This document shows positions 9,601 through 16,108 of a stretch of DNA of 64,000 nucleotides, piece by piece. Source of the DNA: Competibacter_A sp037045535 (lineage in GTDB: Bacteria > Pseudomonadota > Gammaproteobacteria > Competibacterales > Competibacteraceae). A model generated the notes under the pieces. The model worked only from the letters and a program-made list of their open reading frames with translations, searched no databases and was not told where the DNA came from. The first letter of the stretch is position 1; every line of letters starts with the position of its first letter. The stretch is taken from assembly GCA_037045535.1 (NCBI GenBank), contig JBAOHI010000082.1, forward strand, positions 434,001 to 498,000, given 5' to 3'. Position numbers and translations under genes: made by a program.

Positions 9601-9924
9601 ACTTCAATGATCGGCATGATTGCGTTGGCGGGTATCATTGTTCGCAATTCGATTTTGCTGGTGGATTTCATTAATTTGGAAGTAGATAGCGGTACGCCAT
9701 TTCAGGAAGCGGTGATCCGCTCCAGCGCCGTGCGGGCGAAACCGATCCTTCTCACCGCGCTGGCTGCCATGTTAGGCGCATTGTTTATCCTGGATGACCC
9801 GATTTTTCGAGGATTAGCGATCTCATTGATTTTCGGTATCTTGGTGTCGACCCTGCTGACCTTGGTGTTCATTCCCGTGTTGTACTATGCAGCGTTTAGG
9901 CGACGGTTTGAGTCGGCTACTTGA
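6604..9924 (+). CDS. RND family efflux transporter, inner-membrane pump
   Basis: A 1106-residue AcrB-type proton antiporter. The N-terminal helix is followed by a porter domain (FPGATALEVERLVSSPAEQ). The fourth membrane segment carries the proton-relay aspartate pair in ILVDDAIVVVENIHRH (about residue 428). The second half repeats the layout, ending in helices with GMIALAGIIVRNSILLVDF. A charged insert (about residues 525-565) lies between the two halves. The sequence resembles the less-studied pumps with short adaptors rather than the classical drug pumps. Substrate cannot be predicted. It is translationally coupled to the adaptor upstream. Confidence 0.93.
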   Translation: MSATAEPRLGLSGAIAKKFLLSEITPLLALVGLLMGVFAVLITPREEEPQINVTFANVFIPFPGATALEVERLVSSPAEQMLAEIEGVEHVYSVSRPGMAVLTVQFLVGQPRTDAIVRLYNKLYSNADWLPSNLGVGQPILKPKGIDDVPIVSLTLWTEDSQRSAEDLTRVAHTLETELKRVPGTRDLYTIGAPDRVVRVLFDPAKLAGYGLSLTDLRRSLQAANASVDAGALVSDNREIPVQAGSFLVNAEEIGALVVGLHQGTPVYLADVAEVKLSSDQPKRYVWLGTGPAAAANGIKAEGEFPAVTLAIAKKPGENAVVIADQVIERVEQLKGILIPEGVNVTVTRNYGVTANEKAMTLIAKLIFATSLVILLVLLALGWREAMIVGAAVVLTLTITLFASWAWGFTLNRVSLFALIFSIGILVDDAIVVVENIHRHIHLGGHKLVEAIPLAVDEVGGPTILATFTVIAALLPMAFVSGLMGPYMSPIPINSSMGMLISLAVAFAFTPWLTYKVLRRVIEKHAPAQPALVTEGEGGQTPSSPAPLLESEGKELQQTEKEDFSHRLFRRVVGPFLRGRQGRSLRWLLGVGVLLLIGVSVSLAYFQLVVLKMLPFDNKSEFQVIVDMPEGTTLEQTTRVLGELGRYLATVEEVTDYQVYAGTAAPINFNGLVRQYYLRAGANVGDIQVNLVDKKHRHRKSHDIALAVRAPLQAIGKQYQANVKVVEVPPGPPVMSPLVAEIYGLNYLGQIRVAKAVRDLFSATPDVVDVDDTVEDPAERYIAHVDRAKAALLGVSQQAVAADLGTALGGEDVSYLHSETAKYPIPLRLELPTADQADIATVLGLKTRSQNGQLVPLSEVVDIEQTQREHAIYHKDLLPVVFVFGDMAGKLDSPLYGMFEILGTLRDRLVDGGQLEQFLIRQPVNLHGYGLKWDGEWQITYETFRDMGIAYGVGMILIYLLVVAQFRSYLTPLIIMAPIPLTIIGVMPGHALLHAQFTATSMIGMIALAGIIVRNSILLVDFINLEVDSGTPFQEAVIRSSAVRAKPILLTALAAMLGALFILDDPIFRGLAISLIFGILVSTLLTLVFIPVLYYAAFRRRFESAT

Positions 9925-9949
9925 GTTGCGCTTCCCACGCGCTCGTTGG

Positions 9950-9958
9950 TGCTATACT
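9950..9958 (+). promoter_or_regulatory. Extended -10 promoter element
   Basis: TGCTATACT is a good match to an extended -10 (TGn plus TATACT). No clear -35 box is present at normal spacing, which is acceptable for extended -10 promoters. It lies just before the structured segment at 9980-10178 and would start transcription near 9965. Confidence 0.4.
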
Positions 9959-9964
9959 GAAGCG

Positions 9965-10178
9965 GATTTCAGGTACGTGACAGTGGCCCATTATCAAGGG
10001 AACCAAAGATGGCCGGTTCTGTCTCAAGGGAAGATCAGATTCTAATTTGAGCATGAACCTACCGTGAGGTAGGGGAGCTATGGATTTTATCCGACTATCT
10101 CAAGATAGCCGGACCGTCGAATAAAAATCAATCATATCCAAAGGCGGCCTAACTTGTTTTAGGCCGTCGAATTTTTAT
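9965..10178 (+). ncRNA. Candidate structured small RNA or leader with intrinsic terminator
   Basis: Four or five consecutive hairpins can be drawn. A nested stem spans 9980-10022 (ACAG..CTGT outside, GGCC.AT..ATGGCC inside). A stem pairs 10023-10027 with 10047-10051. A 6-bp hairpin has a GTGA tetraloop (10058-10073). A long stem pairs 10083-10112 with 10103-10129 around CTATCT/AGATAG. A terminator closes the region. The first two loops both expose TCAAGGGAA (9994-10002 and 10024-10032), and GGA triplets recur elsewhere. That is reminiscent of CsrA/RsmA-binding RNAs, but this link is only a suggestion. It could instead be a 5-prime leader of the gene at 10224. I recognise no known RNA family. 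Confidence 0.45.
10143..10176 (+). terminator. Rho-independent terminator upstream of the AAA gene
   Basis: A 10-bp stem (GGCGGCCTAA with TTAGGCCGTC, one G-U pair) closes a 6-nt loop and is followed five bases later by a T-tract. It lies 46 bp before the next gene start. It would end the candidate RNA upstream, or attenuate read-through into the AAA gene. Confidence 0.6.
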
Positions 10179-10223
10179 ATTTAGGTTTTTGCTATTTAAT
10201 ACTTCAGAAATGGGAAATAAACG

Positions 10224-11582
10224 GTGAACGATATGTTTGATGTTCAGCAAAATATTGGACTGGATCGTAAGATTTTTAACGTGTGCGGAACTGAATTTTA
10301 TTTCTTAAACAATGCGTATTCAAATGCGTATAGCCAACTACTGAAAGGTATTCATCAACATAGCGGCCTTTTTTTGCTTACCAGCGAGCCGGGTATGGGT
10401 AAAACCTTGCTGCTGCATAAACTGAAAAATCAACAATTAGATAATATTAAATTCATTTTTTGTGATTCCGCTAACCTCGCTTATGAAGATTTGATTACAG
10501 TCATTTGTAATAAACTGGGCGTGGAAGTAATTGAATGCGACTTGATTGGTAGTATTATAAGGCTGAAGGAGTTTTTACAGAAAAACCACATGTGTGGAGT
10601 GGAAGTGGCTTTTCTGATCGATGATGCACATCATTTAGCCGAAGATGTACTGTATAATCTGATTACGCTATTCGATTTTGAGCTCGGGGACGATTGCGCA
10701 CCGCGTTTGGTACTCAGCGGAACATCTCTGCTGGAAGAAAATTTTGAAAGGATTGGGATCAAGCAAGTCTTGGGTGCCGATATCTTGCGAGTTGGGTTGG
10801 AACTGATGACTCCTGCCGACGTGGTGACCTATCTTTCAAATAAGAAAGATACCAGCGTTTTGGATATCGATGCTCTATTTTTACCCATAGCTATTCAAAA
10901 GATTACTCATTATTCTGGAGGCAATCCTTGTCTGATTAACAGGCTTTATGAGCGGGTGTTATTGATAACGCAGTTGCATGAAAGAAAAGTTGTTGCGGTT
11001 GCTACTATTGACGAGGCCGCGAGTGAGTTGATGCTGCAGGAGAAAAGTACGCCCGCCTCTGATACGGTTACAGTTGCACACTTAGATGAGACAATATGTT
11101 CGCATCAAAGACTTTCGTCCATTAATCCTGAACAGTTATCGGATGTTGGAGAGAAGGTTATTAGTGAAAATAGTAGTGACAATCAATTGTCATCGATTGA
11201 TGAAACAAAAGTAGAGTTTGACCGGGCTGTCAATCAGTCGATTTTACGAAATCTTTCTAACTGCCCCGCAACTGCAGTTTCATTTGCAACATCTAACATA
11301 GATGGTATTGATCACTTGGTTAATCTGACAAAAGCTAATCATAATATTGTTGAGCTATCAAAGGAAGAGTGGGTTGAAAGAATCATGAGGGAAGAGTTTA
11401 ATGAAGAAACCTCGCTGACTGTGCGATGCAGCAGTCGTGGTGCAGAAGCAAAGAATGCGCGTTCCTTTCGTTTGCAGAAATTACAGTTACCAATGCTGGT
11501 TATTTTTGCATTATTAGCTGGATTGTTAGGTGGTATTGGAAGTATTTATTTGTTTCATCCAAATCAGGATCGAAAAGGGTAG
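10224..11582 (+). CDS. ExeA/MshM-like AAA ATPase with C-terminal membrane anchor
   Basis: A 452-residue protein with an N-terminal AAA/ORC-like ATPase: Walker A SEPGMGKTLLL (about residues 53-63), Walker B FLIDDAHHL (about 131-139), sensor region LVLSGTS and a winged-helix-like lid around HYSGGNPCLINRLYERV. A serine/aspartate-rich linker leads to a single membrane helix (LPMLVIFALLAGLLGGIGSIYLF, split across about residues 423-445). ExeA and MshM relatives work with peptidoglycan-binding or pilus assembly machinery. Translation probably starts at GTG 10224; ATG at 10233 is an alternative. Base composition is clearly more AT-rich than the neighbours, suggesting acquisition. The frame stops just after the helix, while the reading continues in the -1 frame (see the next feature). 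Confidence 0.8.
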   Translation: MNDMFDVQQNIGLDRKIFNVCGTEFYFLNNAYSNAYSQLLKGIHQHSGLFLLTSEPGMGKTLLLHKLKNQQLDNIKFIFCDSANLAYEDLITVICNKLGVEVIECDLIGSIIRLKEFLQKNHMCGVEVAFLIDDAHHLAEDVLYNLITLFDFELGDDCAPRLVLSGTSLLEENFERIGIKQVLGADILRVGLELMTPADVVTYLSNKKDTSVLDIDALFLPIAIQKITHYSGGNPCLINRLYERVLLITQLHERKVVAVATIDEAASELMLQEKSTPASDTVTVAHLDETICSHQRLSSINPEQLSDVGEKVISENSSDNQLSSIDETKVEFDRAVNQSILRNLSNCPATAVSFATSNIDGIDHLVNLTKANHNIVELSKEEWVERIMREEFNEETSLTVRCSSRGAEAKNARSFRLQKLQLPMLVIFALLAGLLGGIGSIYLFHPNQDRKG

Positions 11583-12214
11583 TTGCCCTGTCTCCCGCGA
11601 AGGTTCAAGAAACTGGGGAACAACCCGCTACCGTACGACAAGACGGCGAGCCACACGGTTTGCCCCAAGCATCGGGAACCGAAGCTCCGCTCTCCTCATT
11701 GGCTTCGACATCCGCTATCAAATCAACGCCAGCAACTGATTCCTCGCAAGCTTCCCAAACCGAACTGAATATCCCGACAGTATCGCGCCCCACTCATTCC
11801 AACTCTCAAGCTAAGTCCACGGTGACATCGACAGCGGCCTTGTCGGAGCCCGGCTTGAAGTCGCCACCGGTTTCCTCGGTAGCGGCAACCGAGTCTGAAT
11901 CTTCTAAGGATCTGCCGATTTCATCTTATTTGGAAAGGGGGCATGCCTTATTAAGCCGTGGAGATGTCGCCTCCGCTCGCCTTTTTTACCAAGAGGCGGC
12001 GAATCTCGGTTCTTCCGAGGCAATGGCGGCTGTGGGTAAAACCTATGATCCGGTTGCGCTGGATAAATTAGGCATTAAGGGATTTCAGACCGATCCCGCC
12101 AAGGCGGCGGAATGGTATATAAAGGCACGGGAAGCAGGCTATACGGAAATTGCCGAATACCTTCAGGCACTAAGAAAGTGGATGGCTGGATCGCCCAATT
12201 TCAAAGGAAATTAA
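11573..12214 (+). CDS. SEL1-repeat C-terminal part, in the -1 frame of the AAA protein
   Basis: This open frame picks up at the A-AAA run (11573-11576), where the AAA ATPase frame ends a few codons later. It encodes a Ser/Thr/Pro-rich linker of about 110 residues, then SEL1/TPR-like helical repeats (LERGHALLSRGDVASARLFY and AEWYIKAREAGYTEIAEYLQ). No start codon with a ribosome site is visible at its beginning. The only upstream ATG in this frame (11426) lies inside the ATPase gene and has no Shine-Dalgarno sequence. A membrane helix followed directly by a periplasmic linker and a repeat domain is what one expects of one continuous ExeA-like protein of roughly 660 residues. Frameshift mutation, sequencing error or recoding are all possible. 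Confidence 0.6.
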   Translation, partial: KRVVALSPAKVQETGEQPATVRQDGEPHGLPQASGTEAPLSSLASTSAIKSTPATDSSQASQTELNIPTVSRPTHSNSQAKSTVTSTAALSEPGLKSPPVSSVAATESESSKDLPISSYLERGHALLSRGDVASARLFYQEAANLGSSEAMAAVGKTYDPVALDKLGIKGFQTDPAKAAEWYIKAREAGYTEIAEYLQALRKWMAGSPNFKGN

Positions 12215-12293
12215 ATGGACGGAATCCTGACCTAGTCCCCCTCATCCATTTGAGAGATGCTGTATCTGGCATAACAGATCAAGCGGAGAGAAT

Positions 12294-13265
12294 TCAGTTG
12301 CGCTGTAGCCACTCTTGTGCTGCTGGAAGTCGCATCCAACCTGGAACGATTGCCGACAAACTGACTTCTCGCCATTTCGGATGTCGGGCAGGTTGTTGAA
12401 ACTCATTGAAGTGGTTAAGGAAATTAATAGTAAAATCGGCTACTTTACGATATCGGTCGCGATGACGTTGCCAGTTGTATACCGCGAGAACGGCGCCGAC
12501 GGCGATAGTTTTAATAGTTTGGTCCGCTTGGATTAGGTTAGGGTAATCTTGGCTGTTAAGAGAGGTGGGTAGATAAGTTTCCAGGAGAGCCGGGGTATGA
12601 TCGATAACCAGGAAATGCAATTTGTCGGCAGATGTTACTTTTTCAAATAATTGAGCTGGCTTGCCTGCGACATAAGCTAGTGCGGCAATCTCGCCGTTTT
12701 TAATTTTTTCCAGAGCCGTCGCTTGGTCGTAAAAAGTCGGTTCCACGGAAACGTTCAATATATCGAATAAATTGGTGGCGGTAATGACTGTCCCGCTACC
12801 TTTAACATCAAAATTAACCTTGCGTCCTTTCAAATCACTTAACTGTGTTATTTCTGGCCGAGCTAGGAGATGGAACTCTTCATTGTAGAGCTTGGTGATA
12901 TAATGAATTCGCTTATCAATGTTTTTATAGGTTCCCTTGCGCTTTAGGTATTCCAGAACATCCGACTGGACGATTGCCATATCGATGCCTTTCAAATAAA
13001 GAAGATCGTCGATATTCTGCACCGATCCTTTACCAACAACCGCCAAAACGCGCCAGCTGTCGCTATCCAGAACCGCTGCCATATTGGCAGCGATGCGGAT
13101 ATAGGTACCATTAATTCCTCCAGCGATCACCCCCACCGTTTTCGAGGTGACCCGATTACGAGTTTGTGTTTCCGATGCTGCTTGTTGATCTGAGGTAGCC
13201 GCTTGCGCGATGCAAGCGATAAAGAGCATCAAATACCAAAAGCCATGACGAAATAACCTGTTCAT
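12294..13265 (-). CDS. TAXI-family TRAP transporter solute-binding protein
   Basis: A 323-residue periplasmic binding protein with a signal peptide ending near AQAATSD. The family signature GGINGTYIRIAANMAAVL begins about residue 48. LSDLKGRKVNFDVKGSGT and KIKNGEIAALAYVAGKP are typical TAXI blocks. These proteins bind organic acids or amino acids for a TRAP permease with fused membrane subunits. No such permease is beside it, so it may work with a distant permease or act as a sensor. It converges on the SEL1 frame with 79 bp between stops. Confidence 0.85.
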   Translation of the reverse strand: MNRLFRHGFWYLMLFIACIAQAATSDQQAASETQTRNRVTSKTVGVIAGGINGTYIRIAANMAAVLDSDSWRVLAVVGKGSVQNIDDLLYLKGIDMAIVQSDVLEYLKRKGTYKNIDKRIHYITKLYNEEFHLLARPEITQLSDLKGRKVNFDVKGSGTVITATNLFDILNVSVEPTFYDQATALEKIKNGEIAALAYVAGKPAQLFEKVTSADKLHFLVIDHTPALLETYLPTSLNSQDYPNLIQADQTIKTIAVGAVLAVYNWQRHRDRYRKVADFTINFLNHFNEFQQPARHPKWREVSLSAIVPGWMRLPAAQEWLQRN

Positions 13266-13283
13266 ACGTTGGCTCCCTTAGGG

Positions 13284-14006
13284 TTATTCCAATTTTGTCC
13301 AGCCCCAGCGTTCCGCGACAAAGATTTCATGTGGTTTAAAGCGGGTTTTATAGGCCATTTTAGCGCATTGTTCGATCCAGTAACCGAGGTATACCCATTT
13401 CAGCTCCAGCCGCCGTGCCTCGGCAATCTGCCACAGGATGGCGAAGGTTCCTAGTCCGCGAGTTGCCTCCAGGGGATCGAAGAAGGTATAGACGGCCGAC
13501 AATCCATTGTCCAAGCGGTCCATGACCGCCACTGCCATCAATTTCCGATGGTCGCGAAATTCCCCCAGTCCGGTCGGGCTCCAGCGCGAGGTGATGAACG
13601 ACCAATAACTTTCTGAGTTGGCCGGATCCATTCCGCCACCGATATGTCGCGCCCCGAGATAACGGGCGAACAACTGAAAATGTTCTTCCTTGAACTCGGC
13701 GTCGATGACCTGAACCTGTAAATCCTGATTGCGATTCCAGATGCGGCGCTGCGATCGGTTGGGTTGAAACCGGTCGACTGGAATACGTAACGACCGACAA
13801 GCGGTACAGCCCCGGCAGTGCGGTCGGTAGACGTGATCGCCGCTGCGTCGAAATCCCAATTCCGCCAGCCGTGTGTACAGTCGATTGTCGGTCACGGTGG
13901 GGTCGGCGACTAAATTGCGGGCTTGTCGACCCGGCAGATAACTGCAGGGATAGTCGGTAGTCAAGAACATCCGTAAATCGTACAGCGAATCCCGAGGGTC
14001 ACTCAT
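13284..14006 (-). CDS. bpt: Aspartate/glutamate leucyltransferase (N-end rule)
   Basis: Bpt transfers leucine from Leu-tRNA to proteins with N-terminal Asp or Glu, marking them for ClpS/ClpAP degradation. The 240-residue protein has the ATE1-like CRGCTACRSLRIPV (about residues 64-77), GGGMDPANSESYWSF and the C-terminal GYWIEQCAKMAYK. It overlaps the end of aat by ATGA (14003-14006). The aat-bpt pair forms a complete bacterial N-end-rule tagging unit. Confidence 0.93.
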   Translation of the reverse strand: MSDPRDSLYDLRMFLTTDYPCSYLPGRQARNLVADPTVTDNRLYTRLAELGFRRSGDHVYRPHCRGCTACRSLRIPVDRFQPNRSQRRIWNRNQDLQVQVIDAEFKEEHFQLFARYLGARHIGGGMDPANSESYWSFITSRWSPTGLGEFRDHRKLMAVAVMDRLDNGLSAVYTFFDPLEATRGLGTFAILWQIAEARRLELKWVYLGYWIEQCAKMAYKTRFKPHEIFVAERWGWTKLE

Positions 14007-14740
14007 GGTGGCGAGATGGAAAGCAGCAGGTCGGCGAGCAAATCGGCATCGAGCTGCCAGCGGCCTTCCCGGCCGGGCAGGGGACAGTAATATTGCAGCA
14101 ATTCAAGGAAAGTCGCGCGAGGAATTTCGATGGCTCCCATGCTTGAAAGATGATCGGTCCGCGCCTGGCAGTCGATCACGACAAATTCCCAGCGCTTCAA
14201 CTGCGCGGCCAATAACACCAACGCCACTTTAGAGGCGTCGGTCATGAAGCTGAACATCGATTCACCGTAAAATACCCGGCCTATCGCCACTCCGTACAGA
14301 CCGCCGACCAGTTCGTTCCGATGCCAGATTTCGATGGAATGAGCGTGACCAAGCCGATGCAACCGGCAATAGGCCCGGTGCATTTCCGGGGTGATCCAGG
14401 TGCCCTGATCGGGGCAGCGGGGTTGCGTGCAGGCCGTGATCACCGCTGCGAAATCGGCATCGGCGGTGATATTAAATAGCCCTTTGCGCAAGGTTTTTCG
14501 TAGGCTGCGCGAGATCTTGACCTGCTCGGGAAGTAGGACCAGACGCGGGTCGGGCGACCACCATAAAATCGGCTGGCCGGACGAATACCAAGGGAAGATA
14601 CCGAGTCGATAAGCCCGTAGCAGCCGGTTCGGGCTTAGGCTTCCACCGGCCGCCAGTAACCCGTCGGGTTCGATCAGCGCGCGGTCTGGATGAGGGAACG
14701 GCTGGCTGTCGTCACGCGGATCCAGCCACGGTAGGCGCAT
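14003..14740 (-). CDS. aat: Leucyl/phenylalanyl-tRNA--protein transferase
   Basis: Aat adds Leu or Phe to proteins with N-terminal Arg or Lys in the cytosol. The 245-residue protein shows LLRAYRLGIFPWYS, WWSPDPRLVL, the substrate pocket HSIEIWHRNELVGGLYGVAI and GESMFSFMTDASKVAL, which are diagnostic. Its start lies inside the end of the upstream FemAB-like gene (29-bp overlap) and its stop overlaps bpt, so the three genes are probably one transcript. Confidence 0.95.
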   Translation of the reverse strand: MRLPWLDPRDDSQPFPHPDRALIEPDGLLAAGGSLSPNRLLRAYRLGIFPWYSSGQPILWWSPDPRLVLLPEQVKISRSLRKTLRKGLFNITADADFAAVITACTQPRCPDQGTWITPEMHRAYCRLHRLGHAHSIEIWHRNELVGGLYGVAIGRVFYGESMFSFMTDASKVALVLLAAQLKRWEFVVIDCQARTDHLSSMGAIEIPRATFLELLQYYCPLPGREGRWQLDADLLADLLLSISPP

Positions 14741-15887
14741 TGAGCATCACCTCGGCCCGGTAGGGCGAACGTTGCAGCAATTGTTGTGCATAATTGCGTA
14801 CCGCTGGAGTTTCCCGAGCCAAAAAATCAGCGATGGCTCGACGGAAACCAGGGTGGGCGATCCAGTGGGCCGAATGGGTCAGCGTTGGTAAAAAGCCCCG
14901 GTGGATTTTGTGCTCGCCTTGAGCGCCCGGCTCGAAACCGCGCAGTCCCTGTTGAATGCAATAGTCGAGCCCCTGATAGTAGCAGGCTTCGAAGTGGAGG
15001 CTGTCAAAATCGACTTGGCAGCCCCAATGGCGGCCATAAAGAGTGGTGTCGCTGCGAAAACTGATCGCGGCGGCAACCTCGCGGCCTTGGGAGCTGGCGA
15101 GCACCAGCAGCAGGCGGTCGCCCAAGAGGGCCGCGACTTCCAGAAAAAACGGCAGGGTCAAGGTCGGAATGCCACCCAAGCGTTGAAAGGTGGAACGATA
15201 GAATTCGTGGATGTTATGCCATTGGCACTCGGTGGCTTCCCGACCGTGTAGCAGCCGCAGTTCGAGCCCGGCTTCACGCACCAGCCGGCGTTCCCGTTTG
15301 ATATTTTTGCGCCGCTTGGCGGTGAAAGTGTCCAGAAAGTCCTCAAAATCGCGATAGCCGGGGTTTTGCCAGTGGAATTGGCAACCCAGCCGGTGCATAA
15401 AACCGCGTTCGAGCATCGGTTCCAGCTCGTTGGTGGTTGGGAACAGCCAATGAATCGAGGAAATCGAATACCGCCGGCTTTCCTCGAATACGAAATCGAG
15501 AATTGCCCGCAGGGTTTCACCGGGCTGTGGCTGGTCAGGTGCCAGCAGCAACCTGGGGCTGGTCGCCGGTGTGTAGGGAATCGCCCCCACCAGTTTGGGA
15601 TAATAGGCGAGGCCCTGTCGTCGATAGGCTTCCATCCAACTCCAGTCGAACACAAACTCGCCGTAAGAGTTGAACTTGAGGTATAGCGGTGCCGCACCCA
15701 ACAGTCGTCCGCTATCGTCCCGGCAGACGACGTGCCACGGCAACCAGCCTGTCTGCTCACCGACGCAGCCGTGTCGTTCCAAGGCGGCCAGGAACTCGTG
15801 GCTGAGGAATGGGTTGCGATCGGATAAAAGCGCATTCCACTCGGATGCGGGTATTTCGGTTAAGGTATCGAGACGCTGAATGCGCAT
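14712..15887 (-). CDS. FemAB-like GNAT-fold protein (peptidogalycan biosynthesis/DUF482 type)
   Basis: A 391-residue protein of the FemAB_like group (PF04339). Typical blocks are WNALLSDRNPFLSHEFLAAL, FDWSWMEAYRRQGLAYYPKL, FTAKRRKNIKRERR, and the C-terminal GLRGFEPGAQGEHKIHRGF. Relatives are assumed to transfer an aminoacyl or acyl group, but no reaction is established for this group. The start is set at ATG 15887; further upstream codons lie in the gap before ftsK. It heads the aat-bpt transcript, which suggests use of aminoacyl-tRNA, although this is only association. Confidence 0.85.
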   Translation of the reverse strand: MRIQRLDTLTEIPASEWNALLSDRNPFLSHEFLAALERHGCVGEQTGWLPWHVVCRDDSGRLLGAAPLYLKFNSYGEFVFDWSWMEAYRRQGLAYYPKLVGAIPYTPATSPRLLLAPDQPQPGETLRAILDFVFEESRRYSISSIHWLFPTTNELEPMLERGFMHRLGCQFHWQNPGYRDFEDFLDTFTAKRRKNIKRERRLVREAGLELRLLHGREATECQWHNIHEFYRSTFQRLGGIPTLTLPFFLEVAALLGDRLLLVLASSQGREVAAAISFRSDTTLYGRHWGCQVDFDSLHFEACYYQGLDYCIQQGLRGFEPGAQGEHKIHRGFLPTLTHSAHWIAHPGFRRAIADFLARETPAVRNYAQQLLQRSPYRAEVMLNAPTVAGSA

Positions 15888-16108
15888 ATCCACGAAGCGG
15901 TAAAAAGTCGAACAGCATAAATTCCCTGCCTGACAGGGAACCGGTTGCCATGGGTTGGAACTCAAATCGAGATATCGGTTCTATCGGCTTATCGGTGCCC
16001 TTCACCTGGACGCCTCGGAATGGGACAATATTCTTTTGTGGTTCTGTTGACGGCCTGTCATAAGGGTCGTTTTTCCTCTTACAATCGATGACCGAATAGG
16101 ACTGAATT

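Noticed and set aside
15158..15835. 225-residue alternative frame on the minus strand
   Set aside because: It lies within the FemAB-like gene in another frame and contains many Ser, Trp and Pro residues in no pattern.
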